A DNA stretch of 64,000 bases from Microbacterium mangrovi (GTDB taxonomy: Bacteria > Actinomycetota > Actinomycetes > Actinomycetales > Microbacteriaceae), in contig NZ_JTDK01000005.1 in NCBI RefSeq assembly GCF_000802305.1, positions 1 through 64,000 on the forward strand, written 5' to 3'. Within the stretch, counting starts at the first letter, position 1; every line of letters starts with the position of its first letter. Positions 19,562 to 29,431 of the stretch are shown here, piece by piece. A program made the position numbers and the translations under genes. The notes under the pieces were generated by a model. The model had not been told where the DNA came from. It ran no database searches and saw only the letters and a list, made by a program, of their open reading frames with translations.

Positions 19562-20398
19562 GTGAACGACCCCGCGGTCGTCGAGCAGGGCCAGGGCGGC
19601 CGGGCCGAATCGTCCGATTCCGGGTTCCGGGTGTCGCTCGGTGTGTTCGACGGACCGTTCGATCTGCTGCTGACCCTCATCTCCAAGCAGGAGCTCGACA
19701 TCACCGAGGTCGCGCTGTCGAAGGTCACGGACGAGTTCATCGCCTACCTGCGCGCCGCCCGCTCGGCGGACGAACTCGAGGAGGCATCCGAGTTCCTCGT
19801 CGTGGCGGCGACCCTGCTCGACATGAAGATCGCCGGGCTCCTGCCGCAGGGCGAACTGGTCGACGCCGAGGCGGCGGCGCTGCTCGAAGCCCGCGACCTG
19901 CTGTTCGCCCGGCTGCTGCAGTACCGCGCGTTCAAAGAGGTCGCGGCCTGGTTCGCGCGCAGCATGCAGCGCGAGGAGCGACGCCACCCGCGCGAGGTGC
20001 GGCTGGACCCGAAGTACCGGGCGCGCGTGCCGGAACTCGTCTGGACCCTCACCCCGGACGACTTCGCCGCGCTCGCCGTGCTCGCCTTCACCCCGAAGGA
20101 GATCCCCACCGTCGGCCTCGACCACCTGCACGCGCCGCTGGTCAGCATCCGCGAACAGGCCGCCATCGTGGTGGACATGCTGCAGAGCGCCGGCACCCTG
20201 ACGTTCCGCGACCTGGTGGCCGGCATCCGCGAGCCCGGTATCGTGGTGGCCCGGTTCCTCTCCGTGCTGGAGCTCTACCGGCACGCGGCACTCTCGTTCG
20301 ACCAGGACGAGCCGCTCGGGGACCTCATCCTGCAGTGGACCGCCGTGCGGTGGACCGACGAGAACCTTGCTTCCCTGGGGGCCGACTATGACACGTGA
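19562..20398 (+). CDS. scpA: Segregation and condensation protein A
   Basis: 278 aa. The kleisin N-terminus (VFDGPFDLLLTLISKQELDI) binds Smc, and the C-terminal winged helix (SFDQDEPLGDLILQWT) closes the ring. With ScpB and Smc it compacts and separates chromosomes. GTG start 8 bp after parA. It overlaps scpB by 11 bp. Confidence 0.93.
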   Translation: MNDPAVVEQGQGGRAESSDSGFRVSLGVFDGPFDLLLTLISKQELDITEVALSKVTDEFIAYLRAARSADELEEASEFLVVAATLLDMKIAGLLPQGELVDAEAAALLEARDLLFARLLQYRAFKEVAAWFARSMQREERRHPREVRLDPKYRARVPELVWTLTPDDFAALAVLAFTPKEIPTVGLDHLHAPLVSIREQAAIVVDMLQSAGTLTFRDLVAGIREPGIVVARFLSVLELYRHAALSFDQDEPLGDLILQWTAVRWTDENLASLGADYDT

Positions 20399-21020
20399 TG
20401 CGCCAGAGGCGCCGACACCTGATGCGCCCGAGGCGACCGCACCCGACTCCGGGGTCGACCCGGAGCTGTGCCGCCGGATCGAGGCGATCCTGCTGATCGC
20501 GGAGGAGCCGCAGGGCATCGTCGCGCTCGCCGCCGCCGTCGCGAGCCCGGTGCGCCCCGTGCGCGCGGCGGTGAGCTGGCTGGCCGCCGACTACGACGGC
20601 GAGCACGGCGGCTACCGGCGCGGGTTCGAGCTGCGCGAGGTGGGCGGCGGCTGGCGGCTGTACGTCCGCGAGGAGCTCGACGACCTGATCAGCGACTACG
20701 TCGGCAGCCAGGTGCCCACGCGCCTGTCGCAGGCGGCTCTGGAGACCCTCGCCGTGATCGCGTACAAGCAGCCCGTCACCCGGGGGCAGGTGGCATCCAT
20801 CCGCGCCGTCAACGTCGACTCGGTGGTGCGCACCCTCCTGGCCCGCGGACTGGTCACCGAGGTGGGCAGCGACCCCGAGACCGGCGCCATCTTCTACGGC
20901 ACGACCGACGCGCTGCTCGCTCACCTGGGCATCAACAGCCTGGACGAGCTGCCCCACATCTCGCCGCTCCTCGACGACGTCGACGACGTGGCCACGTTCG
21001 ACGGAGAGGTTCGCCGATGA
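20388..21020 (+). CDS. scpB: Segregation and condensation protein B
   Basis: 210 aa. Two winged-helix domains are seen; the second carries LSQAALETLAVIAYKQPVTR and IRAVNVDSVVRTLLARGLV, diagnostic for ScpB. A 25-residue acidic Pro/Asp-rich N-terminal arm precedes the domain. It overlaps scpA upstream and rluB downstream. Confidence 0.93.
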   Translation: MTRDAPEAPTPDAPEATAPDSGVDPELCRRIEAILLIAEEPQGIVALAAAVASPVRPVRAAVSWLAADYDGEHGGYRRGFELREVGGGWRLYVREELDDLISDYVGSQVPTRLSQAALETLAVIAYKQPVTRGQVASIRAVNVDSVVRTLLARGLVTEVGSDPETGAIFYGTTDALLAHLGINSLDELPHISPLLDDVDDVATFDGEVRR

Positions 21021-21808
21021 GCGACGAGACCAACGAGACCAACGAGACCACGATGCGCCTGCAGAAGGCCCTCGCGAACGCCGGGGTGGCGTCCCGCCGC
21101 GTCGCCGAGGAGATGATCGTCGCCGGCCGCGTCCGGGTGAACGGGCAGGTCGTCACCGAGCTCGGGTCCCGGGTGGACGTCGCCTCCGACCTCGTGGACG
21201 TCGACGGCACGGCGATCCAGTTCGACCAGTCCAAGCGCTACATCATGCTGAACAAGCCGACCGGCGTCGTCAGCTCGATGCGCGACGACCGCGGCCGCCC
21301 CGACCTGCGCCAGTTCACGAAGGACTGGGACGAGCGCCTCTACAACGTCGGGCGGCTGGACGCCGACACCTCGGGGCTGCTCGTGCTCACCAACGACGGC
21401 GACCTCGCCCACGTGCTCGCCCACCCGTCCTTCGGCGTGACGAAGGTGTACCTTGCACGGGTCCGAGGGCGGGTGACCCCCGCGACGATCGCGCGCCTGA
21501 CCCGCGGCATCGAGCTGGAGGACGGACCCATCGCGGCCGACAAGGCGCGACTGAAGGACGCTTCGTCAGGCTCAGCGACCGGGGGCGGGGCATCCAGCCT
21601 CGTGGAGCTCACCCTGCACTCCGGACGCAACCGCATCGTGCGGCGCATGATGGCCGAGGTGGGGCATCCGGTGCTCGAGCTCGTGCGGCGCCAGTTCGGC
21701 CCGCTGCACCTGGGAACCCTCCCAGTGGGAAGGACGCGGGAGCTGACTAAAATCGAACGAGGCGCGCTTCTGACTCTCTCGCGTCAGCCCGACCAGGAGA
21801 ACCAGTGA
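21017..21808 (+). CDS. rluB: 23S rRNA pseudouridine synthase, RluB family
   Basis: 263 aa. S4 domain (MRLQKALANAGVASRRVAEE) then RsuA/RluB catalytic domain with the Asp in GRLDADTSGLLVLTNDG and the SGRNRIVRRMM block. It modifies a U in helix 89/90 region of 23S rRNA in known homologues. An insertion of about 12 residues (DASSGSATGGGAS) is encoded partly by a dispersed repeat at 21561-21580. It overlaps scpB and tyrA by 4 bp each. Confidence 0.93.
   Translation: MSDETNETNETTMRLQKALANAGVASRRVAEEMIVAGRVRVNGQVVTELGSRVDVASDLVDVDGTAIQFDQSKRYIMLNKPTGVVSSMRDDRGRPDLRQFTKDWDERLYNVGRLDADTSGLLVLTNDGDLAHVLAHPSFGVTKVYLARVRGRVTPATIARLTRGIELEDGPIAADKARLKDASSGSATGGGASSLVELTLHSGRNRIVRRMMAEVGHPVLELVRRQFGPLHLGTLPVGRTRELTKIERGALLTLSRQPDQENQ
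21561..21580 (+). repeat. REP-like element inside rluB
   Basis: cttcgtcaggctcagcgacc, 18 of 20 bases identical to the element ending pyrG. It encodes part of a Ser/Gly/Ala loop, suggesting that it was tolerated in a surface loop of the protein. Confidence 0.65.
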
Positions 21809-22929
21809 CCGACACGAGCAGCGCTCCCGCGCGCAATCGCGTCGCCGCGCGCACCCACGGCACCGTCCGCATCGTCGGCGCGGGCCTTCTCGGATCGAGC
21901 ATCGGCCACGCCCTGGTCGCCCTCGGCGTCGACGTGGCGCTCGCCGACACGTCGCCCGCCCAGCTGCGCCTCGCGATCGACTACGGCGCCGGCCGTGCCG
22001 CGCGCGACGACGACGCCCCGCGCCTGGTGGTCGTGGCCGTGCCGCCGGACGTCGTCGCCGACGTCATCGCGCGCGAGCTCGCCGCCTTCCCCGACGCGGT
22101 CGTCACCGACGTCGCCAGCGTCAAGCTGCAGCCGCTGCGCGACCTCGAACGGCGCGGCATCGACCTCACCCACTACATCGGCTCGCACCCCCTCGCCGGA
22201 CGCGAGCGCGGCGGCGCGATCGCCGCGCGCGCCGACATCTTCATCGGCCGGCCCTGGGTGGTGTGCCGGGATGCCGACACGTCCGCGGCCGACCTTGCCG
22301 TCGTCGAGGGTCTCGCGCTCGACCTCGGCGCCACGCCGGTCGAGATGGGCCCGGAGGAGCACGACCGGTCGGTCGCGCTCGTCTCCCACGTGCCGCAGAT
22401 CGTCGCGAGCCTCCTCGCCGGACGCTTCACGGATGCGCCCGACGGGTCGCTCGGGCTCGCCGGGCAGGGCGTGCGCGACACCACGCGCATCGCGGCATCC
22501 GCCCCCGAACTGTGGGTGCAGATCCTGGACGCGAACGCCGCGCCCGTCGTCGACGTGCTCGACGCGCTGGCCGCCGACCTGGCACAGGTCGCCGATGCCC
22601 TCCGCGCCCCCGACGCGCCGGGAGCCCGCCGCACCGTGGCCGACGCGATCCGCCGCGGCAACGACGGGGTGGAGCGCCTCCCCGGCAAGCACGGTCAGAA
22701 CCGCCGTTTCGAGCAGCTGGTCGTCATGGTCGACGACACCGCCGGTCAGCTGGGGCGCCTGTTCGGCGACCTCGGCGAGCTCGACGTCAACGTGGAGGAC
22801 CTGCGCCTGGAGCACTCTCCGGGCGCCCAGTTCGGCCTCGCCGAGATCAGCGTCGCCCCGGCGACCCTGCGTCCGGCCGCCGAAGGCCTGGCCGCCCGCG
22901 GCTGGAAGATTGCGAGCATGAATGACTGA
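21805..22929 (+). CDS. tyrA: Prephenate dehydrogenase
   Basis: 374 aa. NAD-binding fold [19 protein letters not shown], catalytic His in [12 protein letters not shown], then the helical dimerisation domain. Residues about 305-374 form an ACT-like domain ([20 protein letters not shown]), a usual tyrosine feedback site. It makes 4-hydroxyphenylpyruvate for tyrosine synthesis. GTG start overlapping rluB; 8-bp overlap with cmk. Confidence 0.92.
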   Translation: MTDTSSAPARNRVAARTHGTVRIVGAGLLGSSIGHALVALGVDVALADTSPAQLRLAIDYGAGRAARDDDAPRLVVVAVPPDVVADVIARELAAFPDAVVTDVASVKLQPLRDLERRGIDLTHYIGSHPLAGRERGGAIAARADIFIGRPWVVCRDADTSAADLAVVEGLALDLGATPVEMGPEEHDRSVALVSHVPQIVASLLAGRFTDAPDGSLGLAGQGVRDTTRIAASAPELWVQILDANAAPVVDVLDALAADLAQVADALRAPDAPGARRTVADAIRRGNDGVERLPGKHGQNRRFEQLVVMVDDTAGQLGRLFGDLGELDVNVEDLRLEHSPGAQFGLAEISVAPATLRPAAEGLAARGWKIASMND

Positions 22930-23662
22930 CCCGGAGACGCGCTCAGGGACCCCGATCATCGCCATCGACGGACCCGCGGGCAGCGGCAAGTCGAGCGTGT
23001 CCAAGCAGCTCGCCCGCGTCCGCGGCTACGGCTACCTCGACACCGGGGCCGCCTACCGCGCCCTGGCGTGGCGGGTGCTCGAGGCGGGGGCGGATGCCGC
23101 AGACCCGGCCGCGGTGCTCGATACCGCGTCCCGCCTGGACTTCGCGATCTCGCTCGACCCGGACGACTACTGGGTGCGGGTGGGCGACGCGGATGTGACC
23201 GCCGCGATCCGCGAACCGCGCGTGTCGGCCGCCGTCAGCGCGGTCGCGCGCATCCCCGAGGTGCGCCGCGCCCTCAACGAGATGTTCCGCACGTATGCGG
23301 CTTCCTCGGACCGCGAGGCGGTCGTCATCGAGGGCCGGGACATCACCACCGTGGTGGCGCCGGACGCGCCCGTGCGCATCCTGCTGACCGCGGACGAGGC
23401 GGTGCGCGCCGCGCGTCGCAGCGCCGAGGTGACCACGCAGGATGCCGCCGCCGTCGCCCACGCGCTGCGCACGCGGGACGCCGCCGATTCGAAGGTGGTC
23501 GACTTCATGACCGCCGCCGAAGGCGTGGTGACGGTCGATTCGACCGAACTGGACTTCGACGGGACCGTGGACGCGGTGCTCGCCGTGATCGATACTGTGC
23601 TCAATGGGCAGGCGCCCACCGACGAGGGGCACTGTGCAGAAGAGCTGGAGGAGCGCGGATGA
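22922..23662 (+). CDS. cmk: Cytidylate kinase
   Basis: 246 aa. P-loop [18 protein letters not shown], the [11 protein letters not shown] nucleotide region and [11 protein letters not shown] are the cytidylate kinase hallmarks. It phosphorylates CMP/dCMP. The gene overlaps tyrA and der; the cmk-der pair is conserved across bacteria. Confidence 0.95.
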   Translation: MTDPETRSGTPIIAIDGPAGSGKSSVSKQLARVRGYGYLDTGAAYRALAWRVLEAGADAADPAAVLDTASRLDFAISLDPDDYWVRVGDADVTAAIREPRVSAAVSAVARIPEVRRALNEMFRTYAASSDREAVVIEGRDITTVVAPDAPVRILLTADEAVRAARRSAEVTTQDAAAVAHALRTRDAADSKVVDFMTAAEGVVTVDSTELDFDGTVDAVLAVIDTVLNGQAPTDEGHCAEELEERG

Positions 23663-25182
23663 GCGCTGAGGACGAGTACGAGGGCGCACCGGACCATCTG
23701 GTCGAACGCCTCGCCGAGATCGACGACACGCTCGCCGAGCAGCGCGCCGAGACGCTGCGCGCGTCGCTGGCGGACTACGAGCTCGACGACGACGACGCCG
23801 CCGTCCTCGAGGGGCTCGGATTCGGGCAGGACGGCATCGAGTTCTTCCCCGCGCTCCCGGTCGTGGCGATCGTGGGGCGCCCGAACGTGGGCAAGTCGGC
23901 CCTCGTCAACCGCATCCTCGGCCGGCGCGAGGCCGTCGTCGAAGACACCCCCGGTGTGACGCGCGACCGCGTGTCGTACAAGGCCGAGTGGATGGACCGG
24001 CGCTTCACCCTCGTCGACACCGGCGGGTGGGAGCCGGATGCGAAGGGCATCGACGCGTCGGTCGCCGCGCAGGCCGAGATCGCGATCGAACTGTGCGACG
24101 TCGTGCTGTTCGTCGTCGACGCGATGGTGGGCGCCACCTCGACCGACGAGCACGTGGTGCGCCTGCTGCGCAAGACCCGCAAGCCCGTGTTCCTCGTCGC
24201 GAACAAGATCGACGACGCGCGGCAGGAGCCGGAGGCCGCGGGCCTGTGGAACCTGGGTCTCGGCGAGCCGCACCCGGTGTCCGCCATCCACGGCCGCGGG
24301 GTCGCCGACCTCCTCGACGAGGTCGTGAAGTCCCTGCCCGAGGTCTCGGCGGTCGCCAAGAACGAGATCGGCGGTCCCCGCCGCGTCGCGATCCTCGGCC
24401 GGCCGAACGTCGGCAAGTCGTCGCTGCTGAACAAGGCCGCGGGCGAGGAGCGCGTGGTCGTCAACGACCTCGCCGGCACCACGCGCGACCCGGTCGACGA
24501 GATCGTCGAACTCGGCGGCAGGATGTGGCGCTTCGTGGACACGGCCGGCATCCGTCGGCGCGTGCACCTGCAGCAGGGCGCCGACTTCTACGCGTCGCTT
24601 CGCACCTCCGCCGCGCTGGAGAAGGCCGAGGTCGCGGTCGTCGTGCTCGACGTCTCGGAGCCGATCAGCGAGCAGGATGTGCGCATCATCGACATGGTGC
24701 TGGAGTCCGGCCGCGCCCTGGTCATCGCCTACAACAAGTGGGACCGCCTGTTCGACGACGACATGGAGAACCAGGATCGTCGCCGGTACCTGGAGCGTGA
24801 GATCGAGCAGGACCTCGCCCACGTCGCCTGGGCGCCGCGCGTGAACATCTCGGCACGCACGGGTCGCCACCTCGACAAGCTGGTGCCGGCTCTCGAGACC
24901 GCCCTGGACTCGTGGGACACCCGCATCCCGACCGGCAAGTTCAACGCGTTCCTGTCGGAGCTCGTCGCCGAGCATCCGCATCCGCTGCGCGGCGGCAAGC
25001 AGCCGCGCATCCTGTTCGGCACGCAGGCGGGCACCCGTCCGCCGACGTTCGTGCTGTTCACGACCGGATTCCTCGACCCCGGGTACCGCCGGTTCATCCA
25101 GCGTCGCCTCCGGGAGATCTACGGCTTCGAGGGTTCGCCGATCGTGATCAACATGCGCATCCGCGAACGTCGCCACCGCTGA
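23659..25182 (+). CDS. der: Ribosome biogenesis GTPase Der (EngA)
   Basis: 507 aa. Two tandem GTPase domains (G1 [20 protein letters not shown] and [16 protein letters not shown]) and a C-terminal KH-like domain. It acts in 50S subunit assembly. An acidic N-terminal extension of about 70 residues is usual in actinobacteria. The stop lies in a short tandem duplication (gtcgccaccgctga twice, 25169-25198). Confidence 0.95.
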   Translation: MSAEDEYEGAPDHLVERLAEIDDTLAEQRAETLRASLADYELDDDDAAVLEGLGFGQDGIEFFPALPVVAIVGRPNVGKSALVNRILGRREAVVEDTPGVTRDRVSYKAEWMDRRFTLVDTGGWEPDAKGIDASVAAQAEIAIELCDVVLFVVDAMVGATSTDEHVVRLLRKTRKPVFLVANKIDDARQEPEAAGLWNLGLGEPHPVSAIHGRGVADLLDEVVKSLPEVSAVAKNEIGGPRRVAILGRPNVGKSSLLNKAAGEERVVVNDLAGTTRDPVDEIVELGGRMWRFVDTAGIRRRVHLQQGADFYASLRTSAALEKAEVAVVVLDVSEPISEQDVRIIDMVLESGRALVIAYNKWDRLFDDDMENQDRRRYLEREIEQDLAHVAWAPRVNISARTGRHLDKLVPALETALDSWDTRIPTGKFNAFLSELVAEHPHPLRGGKQPRILFGTQAGTRPPTFVLFTTGFLDPGYRRFIQRRLREIYGFEGSPIVINMRIRERRHR

Positions 25183-25215
25183 GAGTCGCCACCGCTGACA
25201 TCACAGGGAGCGCCC

Positions 25216-26112
25216 ATGACGATCGAACCGCCCGAGTTCACTCGGCGTCCGCACCCGGGTCCGATGGACCCGGGTGACGCGTGGGTCGTCGCCCCGTCCG
25301 GTGAGCGGTACTGGGGCCGGTACGGTGCGGCGGGTCTGCTGCTCATCGACGCGGAGCGGCGCATCCTCATGCAGCACCGCGTGGAGTGGAGCCACTTCGG
25401 CGGCACGTGGGCGCTGCCCGGAGGCGCGCGCCACGAGGGCGAGACGGCGCGGGATGCCGCCCTGCGCGAGGCCGGGGAGGAGGCCGGGGTCCCGGCCGAC
25501 GCCGCCGCCGTGCGCGCGATGCACATCTTCGATCTCGGCTACTGGTCGTACGCGACCGTGATCGCCGACGTCCGGTACCCGTTCGAGCCGCGCGTGACCG
25601 ACCCCGAGAGCAACGCGCTGGAGTGGGTGGCGGTCGACGCCGTCGACGACCTGCCGCTGCATCCCGGATTCGCCGCCTCCTGGGGCGAGATCCGCACGCT
25701 CCTCGACGAGCACCCGGTGATCGTGGTGGATGCCGCGAACGTCGTCGGGTCCCAGCCCGACGGCTGGTGGAACGACCGGGCCGCCGCCGCGGACCGGCTC
25801 GTGGCCCGCATCCGCCCGCACGTGCAGCGCGGGATGGATGCCGCGTTCCTCCGGCTCGGCGGCAACGTGTGGTTCCCGGAGTGGGTGCTGGTGCTCGAGG
25901 GGGCGGCGCGCACGGCCCGCCCCGTCGCCGGCATCGAGTTCGTGATGGCGCAGGGCCGTTCGGGCGACGACGAGCTCGTCGCCGAGGTCGCGCGGCTGCT
26001 CGGAGCCGATCATGCTGCGACCGTCGTCACGAGCGACCGCGAACTGCGGCGCCGCGTCGAAGTGCTCGGCGCGCACGTGCGGGGTGCGGGCGCCCTGCTC
26101 GACCAGCTGTAG
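25216..26112 (+). CDS. Nudix hydrolase fused to an NYN/PIN-like nuclease domain
   Basis: 298 aa. Residues 1-150 form a Nudix domain (ALPGGARHEGETARDAALRE then AGEEAG). Residues about 166-298 look like a NYN domain of PIN fold: VIVVDAANVVG (Asp172, Asn175), an acidic GDDELVAE block and VTSDRELRRRVEVLGAHV, similar to YacP-type RNases. The first half could act on a nucleotide or RNA cap-like diphosphate and the second on RNA; both roles are inference. It lies 33 bp after der, with a clear agggag ribosome site. Confidence 0.8.
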   Translation: MTIEPPEFTRRPHPGPMDPGDAWVVAPSGERYWGRYGAAGLLLIDAERRILMQHRVEWSHFGGTWALPGGARHEGETARDAALREAGEEAGVPADAAAVRAMHIFDLGYWSYATVIADVRYPFEPRVTDPESNALEWVAVDAVDDLPLHPGFAASWGEIRTLLDEHPVIVVDAANVVGSQPDGWWNDRAAAADRLVARIRPHVQRGMDAAFLRLGGNVWFPEWVLVLEGAARTARPVAGIEFVMAQGRSGDDELVAEVARLLGADHAATVVTSDRELRRRVEVLGAHVRGAGALLDQL

Positions 26113-26120
26113 GAGGCCGA

Positions 26121-26146
26121 CCGCATCCTGACGGATCAGGATGCGG
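26121..26146. terminator. Bidirectional terminator between convergent genes
   Basis: An 11-bp perfect stem (ccgcatcctga / tcaggatgcgg) with a cgga loop. It lies just after the Nudix-NYN stop and includes the stop codon of the minus-strand membrane protein. Confidence 0.75.
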
Positions 26147-27128
26147 CATCCTGCGCGATCAGTGCCGCGTTGCGCAGGAACAGGACGATCCAGGTGAACA
26201 CCATGATCCCGGCGATGAGCTCCACCGCGGTCAGGGTGTAGTAGCCGACGAAGTAGAAGACGGCGATCAGCAGTGTCGTCGCGACGAACGCCCGGCCGAG
26301 CCACACGAACCCGCGGGCGAGGTCCGGCATCCACACGTGCACGCGGAGTGCGATCGTCATGAACACGATCGCCATGCCGGAGGCGGCGAGCGTGTGCACC
26401 CAGAAGAACTCGTCGACCGGGAAGACGCCCACCAGGGCGAGGAGGACGCCGAGCAGGGCGAGGCACGTCCGCACCTGTGCGATGCCGCGGTCGGTCGCGC
26501 CGGGCAGCTCCCGGGTCATGAAGCGCGTGAGCGTGGTGATCATCACGCCCGCGACGATGAGGGTGAGATTGAAGGCGAGCGCCGACAGGTCGTCGGTCAT
26601 GCCGAGCGCGCTCAGGTGCTTCATCCACCAGTGGGGGTCGCTCGCGCTCAGCATGCTGGCGAAGATGCCCTCGGCGAGGAACGTGGCCAGCACGATGGAG
26701 AGCGTGGTGAGGCTCGTGCGGATGGCGGAGTTGAACACCAGGTAGGCGGTCAAGGCGGCCGAGGAGCCGGCGAGCATGACGAGCGGGATCGGGTAGACGA
26801 GCGCGTCGATGAAGCTCGCCGCCGCGATCGAGGCGACCAGCGACCAGGTGAGCAGGGCGATGACGCCGTGCACGAGCGCGACGACGGACAGGTCGATGAT
26901 GTCCAGGACCGCGGGGCGGGCCTTCGCGCGCACGATGTAGCGCCCGAACCCGAACGCGACGAGCGCGACGACGGCGCTGCTGATCGCGGCGAACTGCCCG
27001 ATCGATCCCGGCCCGTCGATGGGGGCCGGCTCGAGCCGGAAGGTGAGGAGGGACCCTGCCGCCGCGACGAGGAACGCGACCGCCGAGAGGCCGATCGCGA
27101 TCGATTCGCGGTTGCGTCCGTCGTTCAT
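26136..27128 (-). CDS. Multi-pass membrane protein of unknown function
   Basis: 330 aa with about nine hydrophobic helices, resembling DUF998-type membrane proteins. The first helix is at residues about 8-30, followed by a short extracytoplasmic Pro/Asp loop. No catalytic or transport signature is recognised. GTG-free ATG start with gaggacgag upstream. It is read towards the bidirectional terminator. Confidence 0.75.
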   Translation of the reverse strand: MNDGRNRESIAIGLSAVAFLVAAAGSLLTFRLEPAPIDGPGSIGQFAAISSAVVALVAFGFGRYIVRAKARPAVLDIIDLSVVALVHGVIALLTWSLVASIAAASFIDALVYPIPLVMLAGSSAALTAYLVFNSAIRTSLTTLSIVLATFLAEGIFASMLSASDPHWWMKHLSALGMTDDLSALAFNLTLIVAGVMITTLTRFMTRELPGATDRGIAQVRTCLALLGVLLALVGVFPVDEFFWVHTLAASGMAIVFMTIALRVHVWMPDLARGFVWLGRAFVATTLLIAVFYFVGYYTLTAVELIAGIMVFTWIVLFLRNAALIAQDAAS

Positions 27129-27150
27129 CGTCTCGTCCTCCGGGGAAGGG

Positions 27151-27186
27151 CACGGGGCGGCCGAGAGTGCTCTCGGCCGCCCCGTG
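27151..27186. terminator. Strong hairpin terminator
   Basis: A 17-bp perfect inverted repeat (cacggggcggccgagag and its complement) with only tg between the arms. It lies downstream of the SHOCT-domain gene and upstream of the membrane protein gene, on the minus strand. Confidence 0.85.
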
Positions 27187-27203
27187 TCAGGGTGAGTCGA
27201 GGC

Positions 27204-27587
27204 TCAGGCCAGGGCCTTCGCCTTGAGCTTCTCGTACTCTTCGGTGGTGATCGCACCGGACGCGAGGAGCTTGCCCGCGCTGGCGATCTCTTCGCTCGGG
27301 CTCTGGGCGCTGCCCGCGACCGACTTGATGTACTGGTTCTGCTCGCGCTGCGCGGCGGCGAGGTCGGACGCGTTGCGCTGTGCCATCCCGCGGCCGCGTG
27401 CGACCAGGTAGATGAGGGCGCCGAGCACCGGGATGAAGATCAGGAAGATGATCCACAGGGCCTTCAGCCAGCCGTTGAGGTCCTTGTCGCGGAAGATGTC
27501 ACGGAAGATGCCGAACAGCACGAACAGGAAGGCCATGAAGATGTAGATCCACAGCATCCAGACGATGAAATCCCAGAAGTTGGTCAC
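27204..27587 (-). CDS. PLDc_N/SHOCT-domain membrane protein
   Basis: 127 aa from GTG at 27587 (taggaa upstream). Two membrane helices (FIVWMLWIYIFMAFLFVLFG and ALWIIFLIFIPVLGALIYLV) are followed by a polar linker and a C-terminal SHOCT motif (GKLLASGAITTEEYEKLKAK). Such short proteins are common in actinobacteria; SHOCT is thought to mediate protein interaction. No enzymatic role is visible. It follows the GAP-family gene on the same strand. Confidence 0.85.
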   Translation of the reverse strand: MTNFWDFIVWMLWIYIFMAFLFVLFGIFRDIFRDKDLNGWLKALWIIFLIFIPVLGALIYLVARGRGMAQRNASDLAAAQREQNQYIKSVAGSAQSPSEEIASAGKLLASGAITTEEYEKLKAKALA

Positions 27588-27633
27588 TGGGGTTCCTACT
27601 TTCTCTTGTTTCTCAGGGTGGGGAGGGAAGGGT

Positions 27634-28305
27634 CTAGAAGGCGGCGATGCCCTTGCCGATGAGCACGACACCGATGACGAGCAGCAGCACCGCCATGATG
27701 ACGGGGTTCTCCTTGGCGAGCCACTGGTGCAGCGACTCGAGCGGTCCGCGCAGCTTGTCCGCCGCGAGCAGGTAGCCGACGACGGGGATGAGCACGGTGC
27801 AGGCGGCCAGCACGGTGAAGATCGCGATGACGACGATCTGCTCGAGGATGCCGATCGTCGACGATCCGATGGTGACCCCGGCCGAGGCTGCCATCAGCAG
27901 GTTCTTCGGATTCACCGCGGCGAGGATGAACGCGAGGCCCGCGGCCCGGACGAAGGTGATCTTGTCGATGGCCTGCATCCAGCCCGGCATCTTGGGCTCT
28001 TCGCCGGGGCGCGGCCGCGATCGCCATTGGCGGACCGCCACGAGCAGCAGGAGTGCGCCCAGCAGGATCTGGATGACGCCGGTGATGGGCTTGGAGGCGT
28101 TCGGGTCGGACGGCGGGATAAGCCCCGACAGCAGGGTGAAGACCGTGACGGCGACGACGATGCCGACCACCCAGCCGACGAGGAACCCGACGCTCGTCAC
28201 CCGCGCGCGCGGCGACAGCAGCATCAGGATCGCGGCGATGATCGGGATCGGACTGATCGCGATCCCCAGCGCCTGCGGCAGGATCTCCCCAATGACCGAC
28301 CCCAA
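27634..28305 (-). CDS. GAP-family (Sap/LysE-like) membrane transporter
   Basis: 223 aa with six predicted helices: ALGIAISPIPIIAAILMLLS, then a helix with GWVVGIVVAVTVFTLLSGL, a basic cytoplasmic loop (RQWRSRPRPGEEPK) and AAVNPKNLLMAASAGVTIG. The NPKN motif is typical of the GAP family (sulfolipid-1-addressing protein group), distant LysE relatives. No ATG or GTG suits the family length; a TTG at 28305, 9 bp after ggagg, is the best start, so the start is uncertain. Confidence 0.75.
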   Translation of the reverse strand: MGSVIGEILPQALGIAISPIPIIAAILMLLSPRARVTSVGFLVGWVVGIVVAVTVFTLLSGLIPPSDPNASKPITGVIQILLGALLLLVAVRQWRSRPRPGEEPKMPGWMQAIDKITFVRAAGLAFILAAVNPKNLLMAASAGVTIGSSTIGILEQIVVIAIFTVLAACTVLIPVVGYLLAADKLRGPLESLHQWLAKENPVIMAVLLLVIGVVLIGKGIAAF

Positions 28306-28339
28306 AACCAACGACCTCCCCAAGTCTGCTTTCCGTTCA

Positions 28340-28358
28340 CCGCCGGACCGGCCGGCGG
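28340..28358. terminator. GC-rich hairpin between S4 gene and GAP-family gene
   Basis: ccgccgg-accgg-ccggcgg, a perfect 7-bp stem. There is no T-run on either side, so termination is not assured; it could also be a processing or stability hairpin. Confidence 0.4.
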
Positions 28359-28381
28359 CGGTTCTCACACTAGTGGTCGGA

Positions 28382-28741
28382 TCAGTCGCGGCCGCGCAGG
28401 CGATCGATCTCGCGTCGCTCGCGCTTGGTGGGGCGCCCCGCTCCGCGATCGCGCACGGCGATGCGGGGGACCGGATCGCGGGGCGGCGTGCGCTCCTCGA
28501 CGGCCGCGGCGGCCAGCGGTGCGCCGACGCGCTTGCTGATCGTCTGACGCACGACGAGGATGCGGTCGAACCCGTCGATGCGCACGCGCACCTCGTCACC
28601 GGCTTTGATGGTCTGGGCGGGCTTCGCGCTCGCACTGTTCACCTTGACGTGGCCGGCCTTGCAGGCATCGGTCGCGAGGGTGCGGGTCTTGTAGATGCGG
28701 ATCGCCCAGAGCCAGGCATCCACCCGGGCGGTGTCGCTCAC
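28382..28741 (-). CDS. S4-domain RNA-binding protein, Hsp15-like
   Basis: 119 aa from GTG at 28741. The S4 domain covers residues 4-60 (VDAWLWAIRIYKTRTLATDA, then KAGHVKVN), and a basic C-terminus (RPTKRERREIDRLRGR) follows, as in HslR/Hsp15, which rescues stalled 50S subunits. The start overlaps the stop of the YhhN-family gene by 4 bp. Confidence 0.88.
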   Translation of the reverse strand: MSDTARVDAWLWAIRIYKTRTLATDACKAGHVKVNSASAKPAQTIKAGDEVRVRIDGFDRILVVRQTISKRVGAPLAAAAVEERTPPRDPVPRIAVRDRGAGRPTKRERREIDRLRGRD

Positions 28742-29427
28742 GCGACCGCCGCAGCCGGACGGCGCAGTGCCGCGCGTGCTGGTGCGCGCAGCACACCCAC
28801 CGCGATGAGCAACTGGCCGGCGCAGTACGCGGTCATGACGGCGACGTCGCTCCAGGCGCCGAGCGGAGTCGGCGGGAAGAGCTGGAACGCCAGCAGCGAG
28901 TCGGACAGCAGGAACACCGCGCCGCCGGTGGCGATGAGCCGGGTCGTCGCCACGGAGGTGGTCGCCATCGCGCCGAGGATGAGGCCGTACACCGCCATCG
29001 GAACGGCGAGGGCGCCCAGGCGGGGCCAGAGCACGCCGATCATGACGATCCACCACGCGGCGTAGACCAGCGTCCACCAGGGCAGCCGGCGCTGCCTGAG
29101 GTGCCGGGTGAACAGCCAGATGTAGCAGATGTGGGCCAGGGCGAAGAAGCCCACCATGGTCGGCACTTCGGGCAGCATCCCGAAGAACGTGCCGGCCTCG
29201 TCGCCGAGCCACGAGAACGCGATCGCCGCATACAGAAGTACGCCCCGGGCGCCGCGGATCCGGATGCCGGACACCGCCACGCCGAGGGCGAGCGCCGGCA
29301 TCAGCAGCATCTTGCTGATCGTCTCGGCCGGGCTGGCCGTCGGCATCCCGGGCACCAGCGTTACGAGGTGCCAAAGGGTGACGACGACGTACGGAGCGAA
29401 GGCCCACCATCGGGCGCGAGACGGCAT
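28738..29427 (-). CDS. YhhN/TMEM86-family membrane protein (lysoplasmalogenase-like)
   Basis: 229 aa with about eight hydrophobic helices. The motifs KMLLMPALAL and AIAFSWLGDEAG...FFALAHICYIWLF fit the YhhN family, whose animal relative TMEM86B hydrolyses lysoplasmalogen. The paired Asp-Glu and His-X-Cys positions are within membrane helices as in that family. Bacterial function is mostly unproven. It lies 4 bp after the GNAT gene. Confidence 0.78.
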   Translation of the reverse strand: MPSRARWWAFAPYVVVTLWHLVTLVPGMPTASPAETISKMLLMPALALGVAVSGIRIRGARGVLLYAAIAFSWLGDEAGTFFGMLPEVPTMVGFFALAHICYIWLFTRHLRQRRLPWWTLVYAAWWIVMIGVLWPRLGALAVPMAVYGLILGAMATTSVATTRLIATGGAVFLLSDSLLAFQLFPPTPLGAWSDVAVMTAYCAGQLLIAVGVLRAPARAALRRPAAAVA

Positions 29428-29431
29428 GCAC

